From NCBI GenBank assembly GCA_963169675.1, contig CAUJFJ010000195.1, forward strand, positions 1-55,382: 55,382 bases of DNA. The letters run 5' to 3'. This document shows positions 49,201 to 55,382 of the stretch, piece by piece. Positions within the stretch are counted from its first letter, which is position 1. Every line of letters starts with the position of its first letter. This DNA comes from Bacteroidota bacterium (GTDB lineage: Bacteria > Bacteroidota > Bacteroidia > AKYH767-A > OLB10). The notes beneath the pieces were generated by a model. The model saw nothing but the letters and a program-made list of their open reading frames with translations, was not told where the DNA came from and searched no databases. The position numbers and the translations under genes were made by a program.

Positions 49201-50501
49201 CAGGATTTAACAGAACATCGGAATTACTTGGACAGAGTTTGTACAATGATGAAAATGGAAAAATGCAGATGGCGCCCGGTTTACCGTTTGCTTTCGGAAG
49301 TCAGAAAGATATCAGACGTGAAGCAGCGATTAACCGTTGGTTGACAACAGATACTGTTTTCAATTCAGCATTTGCACAAACATACACCGAGAATATCACC
49401 GGAAGGGCAACTATTGAACCTACTCAGGGATTGCGTATTGAACTTACTGCAAACAGAAATTATGCCCGCAATACCAGTGAGAATTATCGTGCTACAGTGA
49501 ATGGTGATTACAATGCCTATTCACATATTGAAACCGGAAATTTCAGTATGTCATTTATCTCTATCAAAACTGCTTTTGCAAAAGACAGAAAAGATTACAG
49601 TTCGGAAGTATTCGACAAGTTTGATGAGTACCGAAAAATAATTTCATTCCGTCTTGCTGCCGGAAACCCATTATCAAATGGTATCGATTCGGTTGGTTTC
49701 GCCGATGGTTTTGGTGGCACATCTCAGGAAGTACTTACTTATGCCTTCCTTGCAGCCTACTCCGGAAAAAGTGCTTCATCTGTAAAGCTTACTCCTTTCC
49801 CAAGTATGCCACAGGTGAACTGGCGACTTACATACGATGGATTGTCGAAACTTAAATTTGCTAAGAAACTGTTCAATAGTGTGAACCTTACTCATGGTTA
49901 TCGTTCCTCTTATGGCATTTCTTCATTCAGCACCAGTTTGCTCTTTAAGGAAGATGGCAGTGCCCGCGACCTGAGCAGTAATTTTATTCCAAAACAGGAA
50001 TATAGTCAGATATCTATCAATGAGCAGTTCAGTCCGCTGATTGGTATCGATATCAACTGGAAAAACAACAAACTCACCACCCGATTCGAATACAAACGTG
50101 ACAGAAATCTTTCGCTCACATTTGCCGACATTCAATTATCTGAAATTAAAGGACAGGAATTTGTGTTGGGTGCCGGATATCGTTGGAGAAACTTCAAAAT
50201 GCCATTTAAAATTGGAGGTGGTAAAAAGAAAACAACTACTAATAATGATTTGAACCTTACCGGCGATTTCTCTATACGACGCAATTCAACTATCATCAGA
50301 AAGCTGCTTGAAAATATTGATCAGCCTACAGCTGGTCTTACGATTTTATCGTTCAAATTATCTGCTGACTATGTAGTGAATGAACGATTTAATGTTCGAT
50401 TATTCTTCGATAAAACTATCAATAACCCTCTTATTTCAACATCCTTCCCTACAGCAAATACTGCGGCAGGGATAAGTGTTCGATTTACATTGGCACAATA
50501 A
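43245..50501 (+). CDS. sprA: SprA, T9SS outer-membrane translocon protein
   Basis: 2418 aa; IYVGGQAFDRIFGGNTIDIRPQGSAELTFGVNIYRNDNPSIPEKQRRNATFDF and GNAYIDDFEASQSTIDI are characteristic; C-terminal …GISVRFTLAQ. GTG start. Confidence 0.95.
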   Translation: MIFRKLLKFGTTVGFALPVLGLVWGSTPQITSDSLFSDIYNAAGIAMPDTGRKDSTQLPYPWDDNLTDPFSNSPNQSPMYLGEPSNVNQSIEYDPEQNQYNINEKMGELFYRNPSYLTFDEFVREEFSKSTKNYWKEVSEGNAEEQKRSIIPKIYVGGQAFDRIFGGNTIDIRPQGSAELTFGVNIYRNDNPSIPEKQRRNATFDFKEKIQMNVVGNIGEKMKLTTNYNTEASFDFENKMKLEYTGYEDEIIKKLEAGNVTLPLSGSLIQGSQSLFGIKAQLQFGRLKVTTVISQQEGKASTIDVPPGGGQISKFEIQADQYEANKHYFLANYFKDNYDNSLKTLPIINSPVNITKLEVWVTNKNSSTDNTRDIVAFMDLGEYKIFSNAFISQGNSVFPSDSISNNLYQLMNNQYLPSRDVNAVSQALDPLAGPPYNFAPQQDYVRLVGARKLNPNEYTFNAKLGYVSLNQPLNSNEVLAVAFEYTVGNSVYKVGDLTTSGINPPKALFVKLIKSTNINPKLPTWDLMMKNVYSIGSYQVQRENFKLNVIYTDNTDGLKKINYLPVPASENRLQGVPIIQVLGLDRLDGRNDPVADGIFDFVDGVTVNANSGRVIFPVREPFGSYLRSQFNDNLLANNYVYEALYDSTRTSAQQLPELNRFSLIGSYQSSSSSEIFLNATSIPQGSVTVTAGGVPLTENVDYTVDYNLGRVKIINAGILASATPIKISLESNSLFSIQSKSLYGARFDYLVNKDFNVGGTILHLSERPITGKVNIGEEPIKNTIWGVDGTYTTESRFITRMVDKLPFLETKVPSKVTVTGEFANLIPGTPKAIGKNGNAYIDDFEASQSTIDIKNPGTWFLASIPQGQLGLFPESVYNDSLISGFNRAKLAWYNIDQTVFYRSNNGLLPPNISDAQLSNHNVREVLETELFPYKQNPTGQSTNLNILNLAYYPAERGPYNFNVAGLNGQSGLLADPSNSWAGIMRRIETFDFETSNVEFIQFWVMDPFHDESLNGVNGTGGSLYFNLGDVSEDILKDANRSFENGLPSPTNNNTVDTTSWGLVPNVQSIVNAFDNDPDSRKAQDIGLDGLSTDNERNFFKAQYIDALVAQFGSASPAYTNGLADPSGDDFQYFRGSGLDNVGADILTRYKNFNGTEGNSKTSEQSPEPFSTSATNLPDGEDINRDNTMNDFENYYQYKVDLTPATMVVGTNYIVDQVTTTVQTKDNTSKTIKWYQFKIPVNSPTEVIGTGADLKSVNFIRMFMKDFDDPMVLRFAKLELLRGEWRKYQYSLLFPGEYIPTDPNATPFDVTVVNLEENGDRTPIRYVLPPGIDREVNVGTTNLQQLNEQSLSLKVCNLEDGDARAAYKNTLLDARNYKKIKMYLHAEDGSASDELLDGEVTAFVRLGSDFTTNYYEYEIPLKITKFGASRDVDIWPEANNMEIDVDKLIKGKLQRNNVYASTGTASSTPYIFSDGTRKITIVGNPTLSEVKTLMVGIRNPKKELNPSDDGSAKCVELWVNELRMNDFDNNGGWAANARVTTKLADLGTVTLSGNRSTDGFGSLESKLNDRQKENITQYDVSTSLEFGKFFPQKTGISLPLYFGYSESFTNPQYNPLDPDVPFEDALDAIDDNARRSQLKRIAQDYTKRQSINMTNIKKNRGGSAAKPKIYDIENFNLSLGYSQTYRRNINLEYDNQKEYVAALGYNFITQPKYISPLAKWKPIQKSKWYKPIKDFNVNLIPSSFTFRADVNRHYGETQVRDISDFSFKQPATYNKSFLTTRQYSLAYDITRSIKFDFNANNIANIDEPYGKLDSQEKKDSVRTNFFNLGRNTDYRHGGSLSYNVPLNKFPLTDWISVNAKYMFDYHWQTGPLAVLTTTSQLGVNPSIGNTIQNSNTKQLNSTFTMTTLYNKVPLFKKLLGPKPPKPAAKPKVEPAKPAATDTTGGKKPPVKKKEKTYGDFPRALAKVVFSLKNVSLNYSETNGTLLPGFNRTSELLGQSLYNDENGKMQMAPGLPFAFGSQKDIRREAAINRWLTTDTVFNSAFAQTYTENITGRATIEPTQGLRIELTANRNYARNTSENYRATVNGDYNAYSHIETGNFSMSFISIKTAFAKDRKDYSSEVFDKFDEYRKIISFRLAAGNPLSNGIDSVGFADGFGGTSQEVLTYAFLAAYSGKSASSVKLTPFPSMPQVNWRLTYDGLSKLKFAKKLFNSVNLTHGYRSSYGISSFSTSLLFKEDGSARDLSSNFIPKQEYSQISINEQFSPLIGIDINWKNNKLTTRFEYKRDRNLSLTFADIQLSEIKGQEFVLGAGYRWRNFKMPFKIGGGKKKTTTNNDLNLTGDFSIRRNSTIIRKLLENIDQPTAGLTILSFKLSADYVVNERFNVRLFFDKTINNPLISTSFPTANTAAGISVRFTLAQ

Positions 50502-50523
50502 TCCGGAAACGATTACATTTGAG

Positions 50524-50544
50524 CCCCTTTTATAATATAAGGGG
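50524..50544 (+). terminator. Weak hairpin after sprA
   Basis: CCCCTT…AAGGGG 6-bp stem 20 nt upstream of the gcvH ATG. Confidence 0.35.
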
Positions 50545-50562
50545 TTAATAAAAACTACAATT

Positions 50563-50943
50563 ATGAATTTCCCACAAGAATTAAAGTACACTAAGGACCA
50601 TGAATGGGTAAGTGTACAGGGCGACATCGCTACTATTGGAATTACCGATTTTGCGCAGAGCGAATTAGGTGATATTGTTTATGTAGATATTGAAACAGTA
50701 GGTGAAACAATTGAGCATGAGCAAGTATTTGGTACTGTAGAAGCAGTGAAAACGGTTTCTGACCTTTTTATGCCTGTTTCAGGTGAAATTATCGAGTTCA
50801 ATAAGGCACTTGATACCCAACCTGAACTTGTTAATACTGATCCTTATGGTCAGGGATGGATGGTAAAAGTTAAAATGTCAGATCCGGCGCAAGCAAATTC
50901 GCTCTTAACGGCTGATGCCTATCGTTCACTGATAGGAGCCTGA
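50563..50943 (+). CDS. gcvH: Glycine cleavage system H protein
   Basis: [33 protein letters not shown]…[20 protein letters not shown], lipoyl-Lys motif. Confidence 0.97.
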   Translation: MNFPQELKYTKDHEWVSVQGDIATIGITDFAQSELGDIVYVDIETVGETIEHEQVFGTVEAVKTVSDLFMPVSGEIIEFNKALDTQPELVNTDPYGQGWMVKVKMSDPAQANSLLTADAYRSLIGA

Positions 50944-50948
50944 TTCAC

Positions 50949-51329
50949 ATGTTCCGCTATTATCTGGCACCCATAGCCTGGGCAGTTATTATACTGTTTC
51001 TCAGTATTATACCCTCGTCAGAATTGCCGGAATTTTCATTGTGGCGTATCTTCTCATTTGATAAATTGGTGCACGCAGCCATGTATGGTGCATTAACATT
51101 TCAGATTATGAAGGCATGCATAAGGCAATATGCCAACTGGACTTTGCGTTATAATGCAGCGCGCATCAGTTTCATTACCAGCACCATATACGGGGGATTG
51201 ATAGAGCTTTATCAGGAGTTCCTGACCCCTGACCGGTATGGCGATTGGATGGATTTGATTTCCAATATTATAGGCGCAATTATTGGAATCATCTTGTTTA
51301 GAATAATTTTTATTGAGTATATTCGCTAA
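50949..51329 (+). CDS. VanZ-family membrane protein
   Basis: FDKLVHAAMYGALTFQ…YGGLIELYQEFLTPDRYGDWMDLISNIIGAIIG, VanZ-like pattern. Confidence 0.88.
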   Translation: MFRYYLAPIAWAVIILFLSIIPSSELPEFSLWRIFSFDKLVHAAMYGALTFQIMKACIRQYANWTLRYNAARISFITSTIYGGLIELYQEFLTPDRYGDWMDLISNIIGAIIGIILFRIIFIEYIR

Positions 51330-51344
51330 ATAATTATAAAACCC

Positions 51345-52013
51345 ATGGAACCTAAAAAGTCTCCTGAAGCCGATCTTGAGAAGAAAAAAGGGCTATTCCT
51401 GCAAATAGGATTAGTGGTATCATTAGCTGTTACCCTGGTTGCTTTTGAATGGAAAAGCTACGATAAAGTTGAATACGATTTGGGACAACTAAAAGTTGAA
51501 GATGTTCCTGAAGAGATTATTCCGATTACTAAACAGGAAGAAAAGCCACCACCACCACCACCACCACCTGCTCAGGTGATCAATGTGGTAAAGGATGATG
51601 TTAAGATAGAAAACGAAGCTGAAATTCAGGAAACGGAAGTCACACAGGAAACTGTTGTTGAGGTTCAGCCTGTAAAAGAAGAGGTAATTGATGAGCCTGA
51701 AATTTTCCTTATTGTAGAGGAAATGCCATCTTTCCCTGGTGGTGAAGGTCAGCTCGTAAAATATTTGGGCGACAACATTAAATACCCTGCAATCGCGAGA
51801 GAAAACAATATTACCGGAACAGTATTCGTAACGTTTGTAGTTGGTCCCGATGGCTCTGTGAAAGATGTGAAAGTCCTTCGTGGTATCGGTGGCGGATGTG
51901 ATGAAGAAGCTAAGAGAGTTGTTATGGCGATGCCAAAATGGAAGGCCGGAAAGCAACGTGGTAAATCAGTTTCAGTTCAGTATAACCTGCCTATTCGCTT
52001 TACTTTGAAGTAA
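51345..52013 (+). CDS. TonB-family energy transducer
   Basis: One N-terminal TM, Pro run KPPPPPPPPAQ, C-terminal FPGGEGQLVKYLGDNIKYPAIARENNITGTVFVTFVVGPDGSVKDVKVLRGIGGGCDEEAKRVV. Confidence 0.93.
   Translation: MEPKKSPEADLEKKKGLFLQIGLVVSLAVTLVAFEWKSYDKVEYDLGQLKVEDVPEEIIPITKQEEKPPPPPPPPAQVINVVKDDVKIENEAEIQETEVTQETVVEVQPVKEEVIDEPEIFLIVEEMPSFPGGEGQLVKYLGDNIKYPAIARENNITGTVFVTFVVGPDGSVKDVKVLRGIGGGCDEEAKRVVMAMPKWKAGKQRGKSVSVQYNLPIRFTLK
51546..51569 (+). repeat. (CCA)n microsatellite coding for poly-proline
   Basis: Seven CCA codons then CCT within the TonB-family gene. Confidence 0.85.
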
Positions 52014-52032
52014 GCTAAAGTCATATAATTGT

Positions 52033-52064
52033 AAAACCCCGACCTTTTTAAAGGCCGGGGTTTT
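52033..52064 (+). terminator. Terminator between two TonB-family genes
   Basis: AAAACCCCGaCCTTT…AAGGcCGGGGTTTT hairpin plus T tract. Confidence 0.8.
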
Positions 52065-52159
52065 TTTATGTTGCAATATTGAAGCAATCATCAATGTTTT
52101 GTGGATATATGGAATTATCGAATTCCTGCATCTAACACAAGCAACTAAAAAATACTATT

Positions 52160-52855
52160 ATGGACACCTTCGAAAAACCCCACAGAAGTCTTGAAAGAAA
52201 ACGCGGTCTGTTCTTAAGAATCGGATTGGCTTGTTCATTACTTATCACATTTGTAGCCTTTGAATGGCGAACTCCTGTTTCGCGTGAAGAAATTCTAATT
52301 GATGATGATCAATGGTCAGATATTGAGTATGAAGAAATGCCAATCACCTACAGAAGAGAAGAACAGTTAATGCCTCCGCCACCTGTACCAATCAACAGAA
52401 ATTCACCGCCTCAACCGCAACCAGGACCCGGAGACATCCATATTATTCCCGATGGTGAACCGGTTGTCAATCTTCCTTCTGATTCAGGACTTTTTATTAT
52501 AGATATTCCCAGAATAGAAGAAAAAGACACCGCAGAAATCCCATTAATGCGTATGCCCGAAGTTGAACCGGAATTCCCAGGTGGTGAAGCAGCATTAATA
52601 AAGTTCATTCAAAGCAGCGTTCGTTACCCCGAAAATGCCAGGGCAGAAGGTATTCAGGAAAATGTTTATGTGAATTTTATAGTGGATGAAAAGGGAAAGG
52701 TTACCAATGTTGAATGCATGGGTAATCCGAATAAATGGCTCAAGGAAGAAGCACTCAGGATTATAAATCTGATGCCTGTCTGGAAGCCAGGAAAACAAGG
52801 AGGCCGGCCGGTTCGTGTAATTCTCAATCAGCCAATATACTTTAAATTAAAATAG
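52160..52855 (+). CDS. TonB-family energy transducer, paralog of the preceding gene
   Basis: N-terminal SLERKRGLFLRIGLACSLLITFVAFEWRTPV mirrors LEKKKGLFLQIGLVVSLAVTLVAFEWKSY; C-terminal FPGGEAALIKFIQSSVRYPENARAEGIQENVYVNFIVDEKGKV. Confidence 0.88.
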   Translation: MDTFEKPHRSLERKRGLFLRIGLACSLLITFVAFEWRTPVSREEILIDDDQWSDIEYEEMPITYRREEQLMPPPPVPINRNSPPQPQPGPGDIHIIPDGEPVVNLPSDSGLFIIDIPRIEEKDTAEIPLMRMPEVEPEFPGGEAALIKFIQSSVRYPENARAEGIQENVYVNFIVDEKGKVTNVECMGNPNKWLKEEALRIINLMPVWKPGKQGGRPVRVILNQPIYFKLK

Positions 52856-52879
52856 TAGTTAATTGATTTAGGGATTTTC

Positions 52880-52917
52880 AAACCATCCGGAGTATTGCAG
52901 ACTTCGGATGGTTTTTT
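52880..52917 (+). terminator. Terminator after the second TonB-family gene
   Basis: AAACCATCCG…CGGATGGTTT stem followed by TTT. Confidence 0.75.
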
Positions 52918-52966
52918 ATTTTCGATTTTAGCATATTTGATGTACTTTTACTCTGAATTATTAATT

Positions 52967-53752
52967 ATGTCAGAATATTCAAATGGTACTTATCCTGCCT
53001 ATGAACTGAGTCCCAAAGATGAGTCGCAGTTTTTACAGGAGCCTCAAACCCGTTGGAATAATTTCCGGTTTGCCTTTAGAGTTTTCTTGCAATTCATGAA
53101 AGGATTAAGAGCACTACACTTTGTAGGACCATGTATTACTGTGTTTGGTTCTGCACGTTTTAAGAGTGATCACAGTTATTATCAGAAGGCATACGAATTC
53201 GGAAAAGCAATTGCTGAAATAGGAGGGACAGTAATGACCGGGGGTGGCCCGGGTATTATGGAAGCAGCAAATAAGGGAGCATTTGAAAATGGTGGTTTTT
53301 CTGTCGGATGTAATATCTGGCTACCACATGAACAGCATGCAAATCCTTACATGCATCGCTGGGTGATGATTCGTTATTTCTTTATCAGGAAAGTGTTATT
53401 GCTGAAGTATTCCTATGGTTTTGTAGTCATGCCCGGTGGTTTCGGTACAATGGATGAATTATTCGAAACATGCACTTTAATTCAAACACGTACCATCCGT
53501 AATTTTCCTATCGTTGTTTATGGAACGGAATACCATAAACCATTGAGGGAATTTTTTGCTCAAATGATTGTAGCCGGTACTATAGCTGAAGCAGATATGA
53601 AGCTGGTGCTATTCACAGATGATGTGCAGGAGGGAATGGATCACATTCAAAAATATTTACGCGAAAACTTCAATAAAAAGCCTATCAAACCTTCACCCTG
53701 GTTATTTGAAAGTAAATTAATCAGAACGGTGTTCCGAAAGACTGCTCCGTAA
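52967..53752 (+). CDS. LOG-family (TIGR00730-type) Rossmann-fold protein
   Basis: GSARF, TGGGPGIMEAANKGAFENGG, MPGGFGTMDELFE. Start at 52967 preferred because the listed 52895 start lies inside the upstream terminator. Confidence 0.9.
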   Translation: MSEYSNGTYPAYELSPKDESQFLQEPQTRWNNFRFAFRVFLQFMKGLRALHFVGPCITVFGSARFKSDHSYYQKAYEFGKAIAEIGGTVMTGGGPGIMEAANKGAFENGGFSVGCNIWLPHEQHANPYMHRWVMIRYFFIRKVLLLKYSYGFVVMPGGFGTMDELFETCTLIQTRTIRNFPIVVYGTEYHKPLREFFAQMIVAGTIAEADMKLVLFTDDVQEGMDHIQKYLRENFNKKPIKPSPWLFESKLIRTVFRKTAP

Positions 53753-53757
53753 AAAAT

Positions 53758-54663
53758 TTAGTCTTTGGAAAAATAATCAGGAGACTGATAAACTCCTGTT
53801 TCCATTTTTTGAAGTTGCATCAAAAGGTCATTAGCCAATGAGCTTGCGCCAAACCGGAAATAATCGGGACTAAGCCAGGCTTCCCCAAGCGTCTCCTTAA
53901 CCATAACCAGATATTGAATAGCAAGTTTTGCTGTTGCAATTCCTCCGGCAGGTTTCATACCAATCATGATTCCTGTTTCATAAAAATAATCCCGAATAGC
54001 TTCGAGCATTACCAGAGTTACAGGTAGTGTTGCTGCTGGTTGTACTTTTCCGGTTGAAGTTTTTATAAAATCAGCTCCGGCCATAATTGCCAGATCAGAT
54101 GCTTTCCTGACATTATCGAGTGTACTTAACTCTCCTGTTTCAAGAATAACCTTCAAATGGGCTGCACCACAAGCTTCTTTAACTGCTGCAATTTCATCAA
54201 ATACAAAATTGTAATCACCTGCTAAAAAATGACCTCGTGAAATTACCATATCAATTTCATCGGCTCCTTCGGCTACGGCAAATTTAGTTTCCCGAAGCTT
54301 TACATCGCGTGTCGACATACCACTTGGGAAGGCTGTGGCTACTGCTGCTACTTTGATCTTTGTTCCTTTCAGTTCATTTTTTGCTATTGAAACCATGTTT
54401 GGGTAAACACAAACAGCTGCAGCTGATGGTATCCCTTCCATTGTATCATGCGGACGGATTGCTTTGGCACACAATTGTCTGACCTTTCCGGGAGTATCTT
54501 TGGCATCCAGAGTTGTCAAATCCATCATACTGATGGCTAATTTCAATGCACTGACCTTAGATTTGTTTTTGATACTCCTTTTGGTGAGCCTGGATACCTT
54601 TTCATCGATTCCCACCAGATCAATAGCCGGGCTGTTGGAAACGATTTGTCGCGGTGAAGCCAT
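53758..54663 (-). CDS. deoC: Deoxyribose-phosphate aldolase
   Basis: TTLDAKDTPGKVRQLC, EIDMVISRGHFLAGDY, GADFIKTSTGK (Schiff-base Lys), KPAGGIATAKLAIQYL. Confidence 0.95.
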   Translation of the reverse strand: MASPRQIVSNSPAIDLVGIDEKVSRLTKRSIKNKSKVSALKLAISMMDLTTLDAKDTPGKVRQLCAKAIRPHDTMEGIPSAAAVCVYPNMVSIAKNELKGTKIKVAAVATAFPSGMSTRDVKLRETKFAVAEGADEIDMVISRGHFLAGDYNFVFDEIAAVKEACGAAHLKVILETGELSTLDNVRKASDLAIMAGADFIKTSTGKVQPAATLPVTLVMLEAIRDYFYETGIMIGMKPAGGIATAKLAIQYLVMVKETLGEAWLSPDYFRFGASSLANDLLMQLQKMETGVYQSPDYFSKD

Positions 54664-54836
54664 AAGATTTGAATTATTTTTCCGAAGGCATAAAATTAAC
54701 GATTTTCCGGATATTACAAAAAAGGAGTGAATTTCTCAAATCTTGTAAAATATGAAGTCATTTTATTTATTTTTATCCCATTCCTGAAAAAGTCGGGTTT
54801 TTGAATGTTTTTAAGGTTTTAAATGTAATATTTGAT

Positions 54837-55382
54837 ATGAAGCATTGTTTACTTTTATTAATTACCACCTTTTTTTCTGCAACAGGGGTAGCGCAGAATC
54901 TGAAGTATCGTCAAAGAACATTCGATTGGCCTGCAGCGCAGGTGCAAAAAATCCCTGTTTCAGAGGAGTTTAAAAATGAAGACATAGTTATTTTGGATGA
55001 AAATCTGGAATTGTTTATTCAGGATGGTAAAATGAGGACCAATTGGAATAATGTGTATTTTAAAAAGCACATGAGAATTAAAGTGATGACAAAGGCTGGA
55101 GTCCAAAAAATTTCTACCATTAATCTTCCCGAATCTATGAATCCTGTTGCTGATCAGATTCGTCTATCTTTTACAAAGCGAAATCAGATTCACAGGCCCA
55201 AAGGCGATTATGATTGTATGGATTATTTTGCTGCCAGAATCATAAAACCTGATGGAAGCATTATCCCCGCAGTATTCAAAGACTCAATTTCAACAGAATC
55301 AGAAATATTTAATCTTAATCCGATTACTTCTTACGCATTTCATTTCCATATTAAGAACCTCGAACCGGGAGATGAACTGGAA
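54837..55382 (+). CDS. Exported DUF3857-like protein, N-terminal part; 3' end lies outside the window
   Basis: My translation from ATG 54837: MKHCLLLLITTFFSATGVAQNLKYRQRTFDWPAAQVQKIPVSEEFKNEDIVILDENLELFIQDG…; open to the window edge and so absent from the ORF track. Confidence 0.65.
   Translation, partial: MKHCLLLLITTFFSATGVAQNLKYRQRTFDWPAAQVQKIPVSEEFKNEDIVILDENLELFIQDGKMRTNWNNVYFKKHMRIKVMTKAGVQKISTINLPESMNPVADQIRLSFTKRNQIHRPKGDYDCMDYFAARIIKPDGSIIPAVFKDSISTESEIFNLNPITSYAFHFHIKNLEPGDELE

Noticed and set aside
43512-50135. Several minus-strand ORFs of 60-85 aa inside sprA
   Set aside because: Antisense shadows of a strongly recognised 2418-aa gene.
51489-51956. 155-aa minus-strand ORF with a poly-Trp run
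   Set aside because: Antisense shadow of the TonB-family gene; the Trp run is the complement of the (CCA)n proline codons.
52895-52966. N-terminal extension of the LOG protein (start at 52895)
   Set aside because: Lies in the loop and stem of the upstream terminator; the natural start MSEYSNGTYP at 52967 is better.
1-55382. CRISPR arrays, tRNA/rRNA genes, transposases, integrases, phage genes
   Set aside because: None seen by reading; no regularly spaced repeats of 24-40 nt and no cloverleaf-like or IS-like sequence noticed. A tRNAscan/CRISPR search would be decisive.

Overview
The window looks like Bacteroidota chromosome, judging from TAnnTTTG-type promoters, type IX secretion (T9SS) cargo with C-terminal sorting domains, SprA, DUF3857, a Bacteroidota-like RpoN and TonB systems. 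I support about 42 CDS, including two truncated by the window edges, plus a set of hairpin terminators. I saw no rRNA, tRNA, CRISPR array, transposase or phage genes. Main blocks: (a) glycosyltransferase tail, YhcG/DUF1016-type PD-(D/E)XK protein, exported acetolactate-decarboxylase-like protein, TonB receptor, GNAT; (b) a minus-strand run (15346->7081) encoding an exported TPR-like protein, membrane protein, small winged-helix regulator, ABC ATPase, ABC permease fused to an M1-like metallopeptidase, Cys-rich lipoprotein and exported alpha/alpha-toroid protein; (c) Dps, YugP-like protease, second ABC exporter; (d) DUF3109, nrdB-nrdA, THUMP methyltransferase; (e) tandem paralogous T9SS cargo; (f) O-antigen-ligase-like/Wzz-like pair, lipocalin; (g) asnS-rpoN-PAP2-like; (h) three more T9SS cargo genes; (i) maeB-ruvA-sprA-gcvH-vanZ-tonB-tonB; (j) LOG protein, deoC, DUF3857 start. 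The best candidate for an under-described system is block (b). Its metallopeptidase domain has an HExxH-x19-E spacing and lacks a GxMEN motif, and a strong 16-bp hairpin separates the regulator gene from the transporter genes. No searches were run; family calls come from motif recognition only.
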